Shown here: positions 7,096 through 14,079 of the stretch, piece by piece | How the letters are laid out: each line of letters begins with the position of its first letter | Numbering within the stretch: the first letter of the stretch is position 1 | Origin: Oscillospiraceae bacterium | GTDB taxonomy: Bacteria > Bacillota > Clostridia > Oscillospirales > Oscillospiraceae | DNA length: 19,258 nucleotides | Direction of reading: 5' to 3' | Assembly: GCA_020025345.1 (NCBI GenBank) | Contig: JAHHSH010000036.1 | Span: forward strand, 1-19,258 | Translations under genes and position numbers: made by a program | The notes under the pieces: generated by a model | What the model saw: only the letters and a program-made list of their open reading frames with translations | Databases searched by the model: none | What the model was told of the DNA's origin: nothing

Positions 7096-7653
7096 TTATT
7101 TCATGTAGGGTTTGGCCCGCTCTGTCAGCTTACGGTACACCCGCTCCACCATCCACGGCTCCGTGGAGGCCCGCAGCGCCTCCTCCGGCGTAAACCAGCC
7201 CACAGCCTTGTTCTCATCCGGCTTTTCCCGCAGTGCCTCCTCCTGCGCCTGCAGGAGATAGGTCACGTTCAGATGGAGATGGCTGGGGACGTAGACGCCC
7301 CGTTTCTCGTGTCCGTCTACCGTCAGACACTCCAAGGAAAAGATACCGTCCACAACCGGGCGCAGATGCCGGATGCCTGTCTCCTCCTGCGCCTCCCGGA
7401 TTGCCACCGCCAGCAGGTCATGCTCCCCGTCGGCGTGGCCGCCGGTCCACGACCAGGAGTTGTAGATATTGTGGTATGCCATTGCCACATGGCGCCCATC
7501 GGGGCTGATGATCCAGCCGGACGCCGTCATATGCGCCAGTGTATTGCTCCGCAGATAGGCGTCGGCGTTGGTACGCAGGAAGTGCAGCATCAGCTCCCTG
7601 TCCCGCTCCTCCTGTTCACAGCCGGGGACAAACGCTTCCATTTTCTCGATCAT
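7096..7653 (-). CDS. NUDIX hydrolase
   Basis: A 185-aa cytoplasmic protein of the family that cleaves nucleoside diphosphates linked to another moiety; the substrate here is unknown. The Nudix box is at ~71-94: GGHADGEHDL, then the catalytic helix REAQEETGI (R86, E87, E90, E91). The early glutamate of the textbook box is shifted by one residue (GE-H in place of PGE), a variant I associate with GGHADG-type NUDIX proteins. The metal-binding REXXEE core is complete. ATG 7653 has GGGGAGAG just upstream. It starts 10 bp after the xdhC stop, so the two form an operon ending at the 7008-7043 hairpin. The pairing suggests, but does not prove, a link to xanthine/molybdenum cofactor metabolism. Confidence 0.88.
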   Translation of the reverse strand: MIEKMEAFVPGCEQEERDRELMLHFLRTNADAYLRSNTLAHMTASGWIISPDGRHVAMAYHNIYNSWSWTGGHADGEHDLLAVAIREAQEETGIRHLRPVVDGIFSLECLTVDGHEKRGVYVPSHLHLNVTYLLQAQEEALREKPDENKAVGWFTPEEALRASTEPWMVERVYRKLTERAKPYMK

Positions 7654-7663
7654 CGTCTCTCCC

Positions 7664-8665
7664 CTATTGCTTGGCGCGGTGCTCGATCAGCTGCGCCGTA
7701 ATGGAAATAGCGATCTCCGCCGGTGTTTCGCCACCGATAGGCAGACCAATGGGCGCGTGAACGCGAGCCCAATCCTCCTCCCCAAATCCGTGCTGTGCCA
7801 AATATTCCTTGGTGCTGGCAATCTTACGGCGGCTGCCGATGCAGCCCACATAGGTGGCAGGCGTGTGCAGTGCCTGCACCAGCACCTCACGATCCGCCTC
7901 ATGCCCCGGCGTCATAATGATGATATAGTCCTCTGCTGTCACATGGATGTGGCGGGAGATGTCCTTGAAGTCGCCGCAGATGACGCGGTCGGCCTGCGGG
8001 AACCATGTGCGATCGGCAAGATTCATCCGGGGATCGTAGACCGTCACGGCAAAATCCACACTTTTGAGAATCGGTACCAGCGCACGGCTCACATGACCTG
8101 CGCCGAACACATAGACCATGGCGCCGCTGTGGATCGGTTCCACATACCAGCCGGTCGCCCCGTCTGTCTCCCACACCGGATGGCTGCGGCACAGTGTCTG
8201 CACCGCCTCCGCACCCCGGGCAAACTGCAAGCGGCGATCTCCGCAGCAAAACCCGGTCTGCACGGCCTGACCGTCCCGCAGTTCAATTGCCAGCCAGACG
8301 TTCTCCTGCCCCTCCATGGCCTGTGCCATCGCCCGGAGCATGGCCACGTCCGACATTTTGAGAGTCTGCAGCAGCACCGTAACATCACCGCCGCACACCA
8401 TGCCCAGATCCGCCACCTGATTGGGCGTGAGCCGGTAGTGCTCCACGCGGCTGCCGCCTTCGGCTGCCACCTCCCCGGCCAGCTTCGTCACTGCCAGTTC
8501 CACGGCACCGCCGCCTACTGTCCCCTCCGTATGACCATCCGCAAAGACAGCCATATGTGCCCCGGCGCCGCGGGGCGTAGACCCGGAGGATTTCAAAACC
8601 GTACAAAGCACCACACATTCGCCCCGCTCCAGCGCAGGGATCACTGTAGAAAGCAACTTTTTCAC
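7664..8665 (-). CDS. xdhC: XdhC/CoxI-family protein (molybdenum hydroxylase maturation)
   Basis: XdhC proteins bind molybdenum cofactor, help install its sulfido ligand and insert it into xanthine dehydrogenase-type hydroxylases. The 333-aa protein has both halves. The N-terminal CoxI domain has SSGSTPRGAGAHM (26-38), GGGAVE (51-56) and GMVCGG (88-93). The C-terminal Rossmann domain has VFGAGHVS (186-193), GCIGSRRK (274-281) and PIGLPIGGETPAEI (305-318). The start is GTG 8665, not the in-frame GTG 8671: GGAGG lies 7 bases before the former but only 1 base before the latter. No molybdenum hydroxylase lies within the window. It is cotranscribed with the NUDIX gene from the promoter at 8696-8724. 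Confidence 0.88.
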   Translation of the reverse strand: MKKLLSTVIPALERGECVVLCTVLKSSGSTPRGAGAHMAVFADGHTEGTVGGGAVELAVTKLAGEVAAEGGSRVEHYRLTPNQVADLGMVCGGDVTVLLQTLKMSDVAMLRAMAQAMEGQENVWLAIELRDGQAVQTGFCCGDRRLQFARGAEAVQTLCRSHPVWETDGATGWYVEPIHSGAMVYVFGAGHVSRALVPILKSVDFAVTVYDPRMNLADRTWFPQADRVICGDFKDISRHIHVTAEDYIIIMTPGHEADREVLVQALHTPATYVGCIGSRRKIASTKEYLAQHGFGEEDWARVHAPIGLPIGGETPAEIAISITAQLIEHRAKQ

Positions 8666-8695
8666 ACGCACACCTCCTGTGAATTCATTGCCTTC

Positions 8696-8724
8696 ATTAT
8701 AGCTGTTTTCCTGCGCTTACGCAA
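8696..8724 (-). promoter_or_regulatory. Promoter of the xdhC-NUDIX operon
   Basis: On the minus strand, TTGCGT (8724-8719), a 17-bp spacer and a perfect TATAAT (8701-8696) lie 30 bp upstream of the GTG start. The promoter sits just past the stop codon of the 29-codon ORF, so that ORF is not on this transcript. Confidence 0.75.
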
Positions 8725-8729
8725 TAAGA

Positions 8730-8819
8730 TCACCGCTCCAGCGCATCCAGCACATGAAGAAAGCCCTTGACCAAAGTTCCTGCCCCACACACTGCAAATA
8801 CGATTGCCAGCTCTTCCAT
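8730..8819 (-). CDS. Small ORF, 29 aa, hydrophobic peptide
   Basis: ATG 8819 opens a 29-residue peptide that begins MEELAIVFAVCGAGTLVKGF and ends in VLDALER. It is preceded by AAAGGGGG with an 8-base gap, as good a ribosome binding site as those of the real genes here. Residues ~4-23 could form one short membrane or amphipathic helix, with one cysteine and a GAG turn. It sits alone between the XpaC terminator (8870-8905) and the xdhC promoter, downstream of a 9-bp inverted repeat. I found no good sigma-A promoter for it. I recognise no family. It may be a real microprotein, or a chance ORF with a fortuitous purine run. Confidence 0.4.
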   Translation of the reverse strand: MEELAIVFAVCGAGTLVKGFLHVLDALER

Positions 8820-8840
8820 ATTCCACGCCCCCTTTTCCTG

Positions 8841-8871
8841 TTGTACCCAGAATAGCAGGCGATGGGTACAA
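8841..8871. repeat. 9-bp perfect inverted repeat upstream of the small ORF
   Basis: TTGTACCCA (8841-8849) and TGGGTACAA (8863-8871) are exact reverse complements separated by 13 bp. It could be an operator for a dimeric regulator (centres about 22 bp, two turns, apart) or an RNA stem-loop just ahead of the small ORF's ribosome binding site. The right arm touches the terminator stem of the upstream operon. Confidence 0.6.
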
Positions 8872-8905
8872 AAAAACGGACAGTGTTTCCACTGTCCGTT
8901 TTTTT
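8870..8905 (-). terminator. Terminator of the exporter-ylmH-ynzC-xpaC operon
   Basis: Stem ACGGACAGTG / CACTGTCCGT extended by A/T runs, loop of 4. The stem overlaps the xpaC-like stop codon (TAA, 8906-8904), and on the minus strand it ends in a run of seven Ts. Confidence 0.9.
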
Positions 8906-10151
8906 ACATGTCATCTTCTAACGATTGCTGTACTGCGCCGGAATCATCCAGGCCGAAATCCTCTGCCGCACTGGCACGGTCACGGCGAAGCATACTCTCC
9001 ATGACACGGATATCGCTGTCAATGTCCATTGCATCAGCACGGTACAGCTCATCCAACTGCCGCTCAAACCCGGCCACGATGTTATCCATGGTCTTTCGGA
9101 TCTTGTTCTTCGCCTGATTCAGATTCTCACCGCTGACACCCGCCTCCTCAAATTCAGCGTAGGAGTCCAGCAGCTTCTGGGTGGTGGGCAGGTAGTAGTT
9201 GAGGAAAGTGCTGGCCTTGGCCTTCTTTTCCGGCTGGCTCTCCACCAGACGGAAGATGCGGCCGGCCACCTCTTCCAACCGGTCGATCTTGGCGCTGAGC
9301 TCCGGATCTGCAATGCGGTCATTGACATTGCGGATCTGACGCAGCACGCCGGAGTAGCCCGTTTCTGTCTCCTTCGGCGTTACCGGCTGTTCCTTACTTG
9401 CAAAGTAATCCGCCGCCGCATCCGCCGAGCGAAACAGCCTTCCGGCGCCAATATCCAGATAGGCCCGCTTGCCCCAGAGGCCCTTTTCAACCATGAGTTC
9501 CAAATCCTTCTCCACGCGGCGCTCGGATACCTCTGCCGCCGCAGCCAGTCGGCTGATGGATACGGACTCCCGCTTTCCGGCAGCCGCCAGATACTTGGCA
9601 AAGCGGCGCATTCTCCGCGTCATAGCCTGACCGCCTACCAGCATGGCAATACCGCCGCTGAGGAAGCCCAGAGCCGGGAACATATCCTCAAAGAACCACC
9701 AGAAGTCCCCATATCTTATATAAAAGCCCAGGTCGCTTACATATCTGGTCGCCATCAGTGCTCCCAGCGCCACCAGCACACCGCCCACGATCTTCATTAC
9801 ACGGGCACTTTTTGTGCTGTCCTCAGGAGAACGCGTCACCTTTGCCACTGACTTACGAGCCGCAGAGCTGCCCTTTGCAGACTTCTTGCCGCTATTGTTG
9901 ACCAGCTTGCTGATCAGCAACACAAGTCCGATGGGCCACAAGCCAAAAAGAAACAGAAATGCAATAATCACCCATGCACCCACATCACTGTTTGTCTGCC
10001 GCTTCTTTGCGTTCTGCCGCGCCTTCTGCTCCTGCTGCTTTGCCGCGGTCTCCCAAGCTGTTCTCTGCTGTCCCTGCGGCTTCACTGTATCCTGCGGTTC
10101 CGTCTGCTGGGGGCGAAATCCTCCATTGGCGCCGTCATACTCGTATTTCAT
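8904..10151 (-). CDS. XpaC-family (5-bromo-4-chloroindolyl phosphate hydrolysis) membrane protein
   Basis: A 415-aa protein. A Gln-rich, charged N-terminus (1-55) is followed by a hydrophobic hairpin (~58-84), two further membrane segments (~119-138, ~157-174), a winged-helix-like block (~183-240, with SISRLAAAAEVSERRVEKDL) and a helical XpaC-type domain (~265-392). The family is named for an X-phos hydrolysis phenotype; no catalytic residues are established, so enzyme activity should not be assumed. XpaC is often next to TelA, but no telA is present here. Its ATG overlaps the ynzC stop by 4 bp (10148-10151), implying coupled translation. It is the last gene of the operon, with the terminator overlapping its stop. 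Family call is fairly sure; function is not. Confidence 0.75.
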   Translation of the reverse strand: MKYEYDGANGGFRPQQTEPQDTVKPQGQQRTAWETAAKQQEQKARQNAKKRQTNSDVGAWVIIAFLFLFGLWPIGLVLLISKLVNNSGKKSAKGSSAARKSVAKVTRSPEDSTKSARVMKIVGGVLVALGALMATRYVSDLGFYIRYGDFWWFFEDMFPALGFLSGGIAMLVGGQAMTRRMRRFAKYLAAAGKRESVSISRLAAAAEVSERRVEKDLELMVEKGLWGKRAYLDIGAGRLFRSADAAADYFASKEQPVTPKETETGYSGVLRQIRNVNDRIADPELSAKIDRLEEVAGRIFRLVESQPEKKAKASTFLNYYLPTTQKLLDSYAEFEEAGVSGENLNQAKNKIRKTMDNIVAGFERQLDELYRADAMDIDSDIRVMESMLRRDRASAAEDFGLDDSGAVQQSLEDDM

Positions 10152-10366
10152 CCTTTCTTCTCCCCTCGCTTTTCCAGCTTGCGCTTATTGCCCTTTTCAT
10201 CCACCACCCAGGTGTTGTCCAATTCCCGGTTCAAGCTGCCCAGTACAGAGTCGATGTACTCGCGGCGCAGCACGGCGCGCTCCTGTACTTCCTCCTCCGT
10301 CAGTCCCTCCGGCGTCTTTGCCTTGCGAGCCAGCTCATTGATGCGGTCGATTCTCTTCTGATCCAT
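10148..10366 (-). CDS. YnzC/DUF896 family protein
   Basis: A 72-aa charged, helical cytoplasmic protein. The pattern RINELARKAKTPEGLTEEE then RAVLRREYIDS is characteristic of DUF896 (UPF0291, Bacillus YnzC), a Firmicute family of two-helix proteins. Bacillus ynzC belongs to an SOS-induced operon, but a molecular role is not established, and no LexA box is evident at this locus. ATG 10366 follows TGAGGG by about 7 bases. The spacing from the ylmH-like stop is 10 bp, and its own stop overlaps the next ATG. A Lys/Arg-rich tail (KRKLEKRGEKKG) ends the protein. Confidence 0.85.
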   Translation of the reverse strand: MDQKRIDRINELARKAKTPEGLTEEEVQERAVLRREYIDSVLGSLNRELDNTWVVDEKGNKRKLEKRGEKKG

Positions 10367-10376
10367 ATGATTTCCC

Positions 10377-11162
10377 TCACAAATATCTTTTGATCGTCAC
10401 GAAAACGCGGCCCTTCTTCGTCTCATGGCCCACCGTTTCCAAAACACATTTTCCAAGTCCCCGGAGACTGATCACGTCTCCCTCGGCTGCCATACGATCC
10501 GGCTTGATGCAGTTCATCCAGTTCAGCTGTACCCGGCCGCCCTGAATGGCTTCCGCCGCCTTGCCGCGGCTGAGGGAAAAGCCGGCGGACACCACACTGT
10601 CCAATCGCAGCGAGGACACTGTATCCCGGATCTCCTTCGTCTTGACCTCCGGCGGTATGATCTCCTCCGGCGCAATTTCCGACAAGTGCAGCTTCACCCG
10701 GCCGGCAGCCTCCCAGCTGCTCAGCAGGAAATCCGCCACCTGTGCACTCACCAGCACATCGGCACTCTCCGTCCCCACCAGTATATCTCCGATCTTCTCC
10801 CGGGTCAAACCTAATCCTATGAGGCTGCCTAAAAAGTCCCGGTGGGTCAGTGTGTCCCCACGATACCATGTACAGTGTATGGCCCGGATCGCCTCGCCGT
10901 CCGGCTCCTCCGTCCAGTCCGGCAGGAAGTGGAGCTGGCAGCGCTCCGCCCCATCATAGCCGCCCCAGAAGATAAAGCCATCCGATACGCCCATCGCCTG
11001 CAGCAGCCGTCGGGCGGCCTGCTGCTCCTGCGGGCTGAGGAAGGCGGTAACGGCGGGAATATTTTTCCCGCGGCAGCGGTCATACTGATCCCAGACACGA
11101 CTCAGCAAAAGCCGCTCCTCAGCATTTTCCGCAACGCGATCCAGCATCCCTCGCTTATCCAT
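10377..11162 (-). CDS. YlmH-like S4-domain RNA-binding protein
   Basis: A 261-aa protein. The N-terminal domain carries HRDFLGSLIGLGLTREKIGD (107-126), the signature block of YlmH proteins, and a C-terminal S4 RNA-binding domain (~185-248) follows. YlmH homologues bind ribosomal RNA or stalled large-subunit complexes and have been linked to ribosome rescue and to cell division. The start is ATG 11162: the frame is open further upstream only because it overlaps the exporter gene, and GGAGGAGC lies 3-8 bases before this ATG. The ATG lies inside the last codons of the exporter (8-bp overlap), so translation is probably coupled. In Bacillus the gene sits with division genes; here it does not. Confidence 0.85.
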   Translation of the reverse strand: MDKRGMLDRVAENAEERLLLSRVWDQYDRCRGKNIPAVTAFLSPQEQQAARRLLQAMGVSDGFIFWGGYDGAERCQLHFLPDWTEEPDGEAIRAIHCTWYRGDTLTHRDFLGSLIGLGLTREKIGDILVGTESADVLVSAQVADFLLSSWEAAGRVKLHLSEIAPEEIIPPEVKTKEIRDTVSSLRLDSVVSAGFSLSRGKAAEAIQGGRVQLNWMNCIKPDRMAAEGDVISLRGLGKCVLETVGHETKKGRVFVTIKRYL

Positions 11163-12912
11163 GTTGCTCCTCCAGATTCTGCGTATGGTAGAGCCGGGCA
11201 TAAAGGCCATCCTTGGCCAGAAGCTCGTCGTGCGTGCCCTGCTCCGCAATGATTCCATCCTGCACCACCACGATTCGGTGGGCCGCGCGGATGGTAGAGA
11301 GTCGGTGGGCAATAATCAGCGTTGTGCGGCCCTGCGCCAGCTGGTCAAAGGCGTTCTGGATTCGGCTCTCCGTCACGCTGTCCAGCGCCGAGGTGGCCTC
11401 ATCCAAAATCAGCAGCGGCGGATTCTTCAGGAAGATGCGGGCAATCGCCACACGCTGCTTCTGTCCGCCGGAGAGCAAAGCGCCCCGTTCACCCACATAG
11501 GTATCAAAGCCCTGGGGCATCTCCATAATGTCGTCGTAAAGCTCCGCCTTCCGTGCAGCCTCCGCCACCTCTTCATCCGAGGCACCGGGCTTACCGTAGC
11601 GGATATTCTCCCGAATGGTATCAGCGAAGAGGAACACCTCCTGCTGCACGATACCGATGCTGCGGCGCAGAGATTTCTGCGTCACTTGGCGGATATCCAT
11701 CCCATCGAGCAGTATCCTGCCGTCCGTCACATCGTAAAAACGGGGCACCAACTGGCAAAGGGTGCTCTTACCACCGCCGGAGGGGCCGACCACGGCCACC
11801 GTCTCGCCGGCCGCCACCTGCAGATCCACATCATGGAGGATCTCATCGTTGCCGTCATAGGTAAAGCTCACATGATCAATATCCAGCCGGCCCTGCACAT
11901 CCTCCAGATCCACAGCGTCTTTCGCGTCCTGAATGGTAGGCTCGGTACGCATCAGCTCCACAAAGCGGCTGAAGCCCGCGAAACCATTGGTAAACAGCTC
12001 CGTGAAGTTGGCCAACTTGCGGATGGGGCTGATGAAGGTAGCGACATAGAGGTTGAAGGTAATAAGGTCGATGTAGTTGAGCTGATCTTTCATAATGAGC
12101 CAGCCGCCCACGGCGATCACCACCACCGACAACATGGTCACGAACAGTTCCATGATGGCGGTAAACTTCCCCATCTCCTTGTGGAAGTTCCGCTTTGCCG
12201 TCTTGAAAACCTCGTTGGCGGCATTGAATCGGCGCTGCTGCTGTGCCTCATTGGCAAACGCCTTTGTCGTACGCACACCGGACAGGCCCGACTCGATCTC
12301 GGTATTGATCGCGCCGGTCTTGACCTTGGACGCCTTGGAGGCCTCCCCCATTCGGCTGCGGGAACGGAAGATCAGCAGCAAAAAGGCCGGGATCAGCAGC
12401 GCCACCACCAGAGCAAGGCGCCACTGCATACGGAACATAACGATCAGTGCGCCGATAATGGTCACCACAGAGATGAAAATATCCTCGGGGCCGTGATGTG
12501 CCAGTTCCGTCACCTCAAAAAGGTCGGTAGTCAGGCGGCTCATCAGCTGACCGGTGCGGTTTTGATCGTAAAAATCATAGCCCATCTCCTGCATATGTGC
12601 AAAGAGATCCCGGCGGATATCGGCCTCCACCCGGATACCGAAGGTGTGCCCCCAGTAGGCCACCACAAAGTAAAGGGCAGCACGGAACACAAAGGCCAGC
12701 ATCACGATGACCATCGCCACAAAAAAGACGCTGTACTCTTTATCCGGTAGCCATTGATACATAGCGGTGCGGGATATCAGTGGGAAAGCCAGATCGATCA
12801 GTGCGATCACGAATGCGCAGGAAATATCCAGCAGAAAAATCTTCTTATGCGGCTTGAAATAAGAGAAAAAGATCCGCATAGGTTTGTACTGTTGATACTC
12901 TTTTGTGGTCAT
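11155..12912 (-). CDS. ABC exporter, fused permease and ATPase (MsbA/LmrA type)
   Basis: A 585-aa half-transporter that would work as a homodimer or heterodimer in the membrane and export a substrate that cannot be told from sequence. The membrane domain (~20-310) has six predicted helices. The nucleotide-binding domain has Walker A GPSGGGKST (376-384), Q-loop Q423, signature LSGGQKQR (480-487), Walker B LLILDE (500-505) and H-loop H536. All are canonical, so no degenerate site suggests an obligate heterodimer. ATG 12912 follows AAAGAGGT. It is the first gene of the four-gene operon, with a promoter at 12951-12979. The C-terminus overlaps the ylmH-like start by 8 bp. Confidence 0.93.
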   Translation of the reverse strand: MTTKEYQQYKPMRIFFSYFKPHKKIFLLDISCAFVIALIDLAFPLISRTAMYQWLPDKEYSVFFVAMVIVMLAFVFRAALYFVVAYWGHTFGIRVEADIRRDLFAHMQEMGYDFYDQNRTGQLMSRLTTDLFEVTELAHHGPEDIFISVVTIIGALIVMFRMQWRLALVVALLIPAFLLLIFRSRSRMGEASKASKVKTGAINTEIESGLSGVRTTKAFANEAQQQRRFNAANEVFKTAKRNFHKEMGKFTAIMELFVTMLSVVVIAVGGWLIMKDQLNYIDLITFNLYVATFISPIRKLANFTELFTNGFAGFSRFVELMRTEPTIQDAKDAVDLEDVQGRLDIDHVSFTYDGNDEILHDVDLQVAAGETVAVVGPSGGGKSTLCQLVPRFYDVTDGRILLDGMDIRQVTQKSLRRSIGIVQQEVFLFADTIRENIRYGKPGASDEEVAEAARKAELYDDIMEMPQGFDTYVGERGALLSGGQKQRVAIARIFLKNPPLLILDEATSALDSVTESRIQNAFDQLAQGRTTLIIAHRLSTIRAAHRIVVVQDGIIAEQGTHDELLAKDGLYARLYHTQNLEEQHG

Positions 12913-12950
12913 GAATGGTACCTCTTTAATAAATTCTATAGTAACGTGAT

Positions 12951-12979
12951 ATTATATCATAGCTTTTCATCGATAGCAA
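12951..12979 (-). promoter_or_regulatory. Promoter of the exporter-ylmH-ynzC-xpaC operon
   Basis: On the minus strand, TTGCTA (12979-12974), a 17-bp spacer and a perfect TATAAT (12956-12951), with a TG one base ahead of the -10 (extended -10). It lies about 40 bp upstream of the exporter ATG. Confidence 0.8.
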
Positions 12980-12980
12980 G

Positions 12981-13023
12981 AAATCCCCGCAGTTCCTGTC
13001 TAATACAGAAACTGCAGGGATTT
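12981..13023 (-). terminator. Hairpin terminator after the Ig-like protein gene
   Basis: AAATCCC-GCAGTT-CTGT pairs with ACAG-AACTGC-GGGATTT, with two C/A mismatches and loop ctaat. On the minus strand it ends in ATTTCTT, a weak T tract. It abuts the next operon's promoter. Confidence 0.6.
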
Positions 13024-13033
13024 GTTTTGCACA

Positions 13034-13831
13034 TTAGTTGATTGTTATGACAATTGTCTGGCCGTCTACCTTGACCTCCAGCGTGGCATTACCACTGCCG
13101 CTTCTTTTGACAACACCGTTGCTGTCCACGCTGACACTGTCACCGCCCTCGGTGATCTTCCACTCCGGCGTAGAATCTGTACCCTCTACCAGCAGAGGAA
13201 CCTCTTCACCAACGCCCAGCGTAAAGGCCTCGTTCGGCGCACCGAGAGGACCATAGATCGACACCACTTCCAGGTTCTTCTCCGGCTCGCTGACCGTTAC
13301 TTCGCAAGCTGCAGAGGTTGCCCCCTCCGCCGTCGCGGTAATGGTCGCCGTACCGGCAGCCACTGCCTTCACATTGCCGCTCTCATCCACGGTGACAATG
13401 GCCGTATCACTGCTGGTCCATGCAACCTTTTCTACGCCGGTAGCCTGCAGCGTTGTGCTCTCGCCCACCTTCAGTGCCGCCTTTGTCTTATCGAGAGTGA
13501 TGGTCGCTGGATTCTTATCCTCATTCTTATCCTGTTCCGGAGGCGTTACGACAGGATCGTTCTGCTCGATCTGCGTCTGCTGTTCATCTCCCTTAAAGAT
13601 GTTGGCGATATCCTTGCCCAGGTAGGTATACACCAAAAACCCAGCCAGCAGCACTACAACCACTACCATAGCAGGTCCAATGATACTGGGCGCTTTGCTT
13701 CGATTGACATGACGTCCCGGATTCTTAGGCTTCTTTCCGTTGTAAAATTCCTCGTCCTCCTGACAGAAGGGGCAAGTCTTATAGCTATCAGAGAACATCT
13801 CTCCGCACTTAGGACATTTCAGCAAACTCAT
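13034..13831 (-). CDS. Zinc-ribbon membrane protein with bacterial Ig-like (BIG2) domain
   Basis: A 265-aa protein of unknown function. The N-terminus has a CPKC ... CPFC zinc ribbon (C6, C9, C20, C23), then basic residues and one membrane segment (~53-70). An acidic/Pro linker (~81-108) leads to a BIG2-type Ig-like domain (~109-181, with LKVGESTTLQATG and VAWTSSDTAIVTVDESGNV). A second beta-rich stretch (~187-265) ends in VDSNGVVKRSGSGNATLEV, also Ig-like in style. This topology places the ribbon inside and the Ig-like domains outside the cell. ATG 13831 follows AAAGGAAG by 10 bases. It is monocistronic with its own promoter. BIG2 domains usually serve adhesion or carbohydrate binding; a role here is not evident. 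Confidence 0.8.
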   Translation of the reverse strand: MSLLKCPKCGEMFSDSYKTCPFCQEDEEFYNGKKPKNPGRHVNRSKAPSIIGPAMVVVVVLLAGFLVYTYLGKDIANIFKGDEQQTQIEQNDPVVTPPEQDKNEDKNPATITLDKTKAALKVGESTTLQATGVEKVAWTSSDTAIVTVDESGNVKAVAAGTATITATAEGATSAACEVTVSEPEKNLEVVSIYGPLGAPNEAFTLGVGEEVPLLVEGTDSTPEWKITEGGDSVSVDSNGVVKRSGSGNATLEVKVDGQTIVITIN

Positions 13832-13928
13832 GACAAATCGTTCTTCCTTTCTTTGCTTGATCGACGCAATACGCCCTATTGTTAACCGATAGAAAATCAG
13901 TAAGTATCATTTTTTATCATACGGATTA

Positions 13929-13957
13929 ATAATACAGATTTTTTCTTGTTACGTCAA
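13929..13957 (-). promoter_or_regulatory. Promoter of the zinc-ribbon/Ig-like protein gene
   Basis: On the minus strand, TTGACG (13957-13952), a 17-bp spacer and TATTAT (13934-13929), with TG just before the -10. The 5' leader is about 90 nt. Confidence 0.7.
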
Positions 13958-14007
13958 CTAAAATTCTTGGAAATTCATCCTTTTTTTACATCTTCTGCGT
14001 TCCTCTC

Positions 14008-14036
14008 TTGCAATTCTCCGTTTCGTTTTTTATAAT
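14008..14036 (+). promoter_or_regulatory. Promoter of uridine kinase
   Basis: TTGCAA (14008-14013), a 17-bp spacer and a perfect TATAAT (14031-14036). It is divergent from the promoter at 13929-13957; the 248-bp intergenic stretch holds both and nothing else that I can see. Confidence 0.75.
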
Positions 14037-14079
14037 ATAATTGAATATTATGGGATAACTCCCAGCGGAGGATTTGACT

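Noticed and set aside
6801..7193. A real 130-residue protein in the frame after tcdA
   Set aside because: After the first ~22 residues the translation loses membrane character, runs through a strong terminator and overlaps the opposite-strand NUDIX gene.
11161..12750. Plus-strand open frame (529 codons) opposite the ABC exporter
   Set aside because: His/Gly/Leu-rich antisense translation of a canonical exporter; no domain and no start signals.
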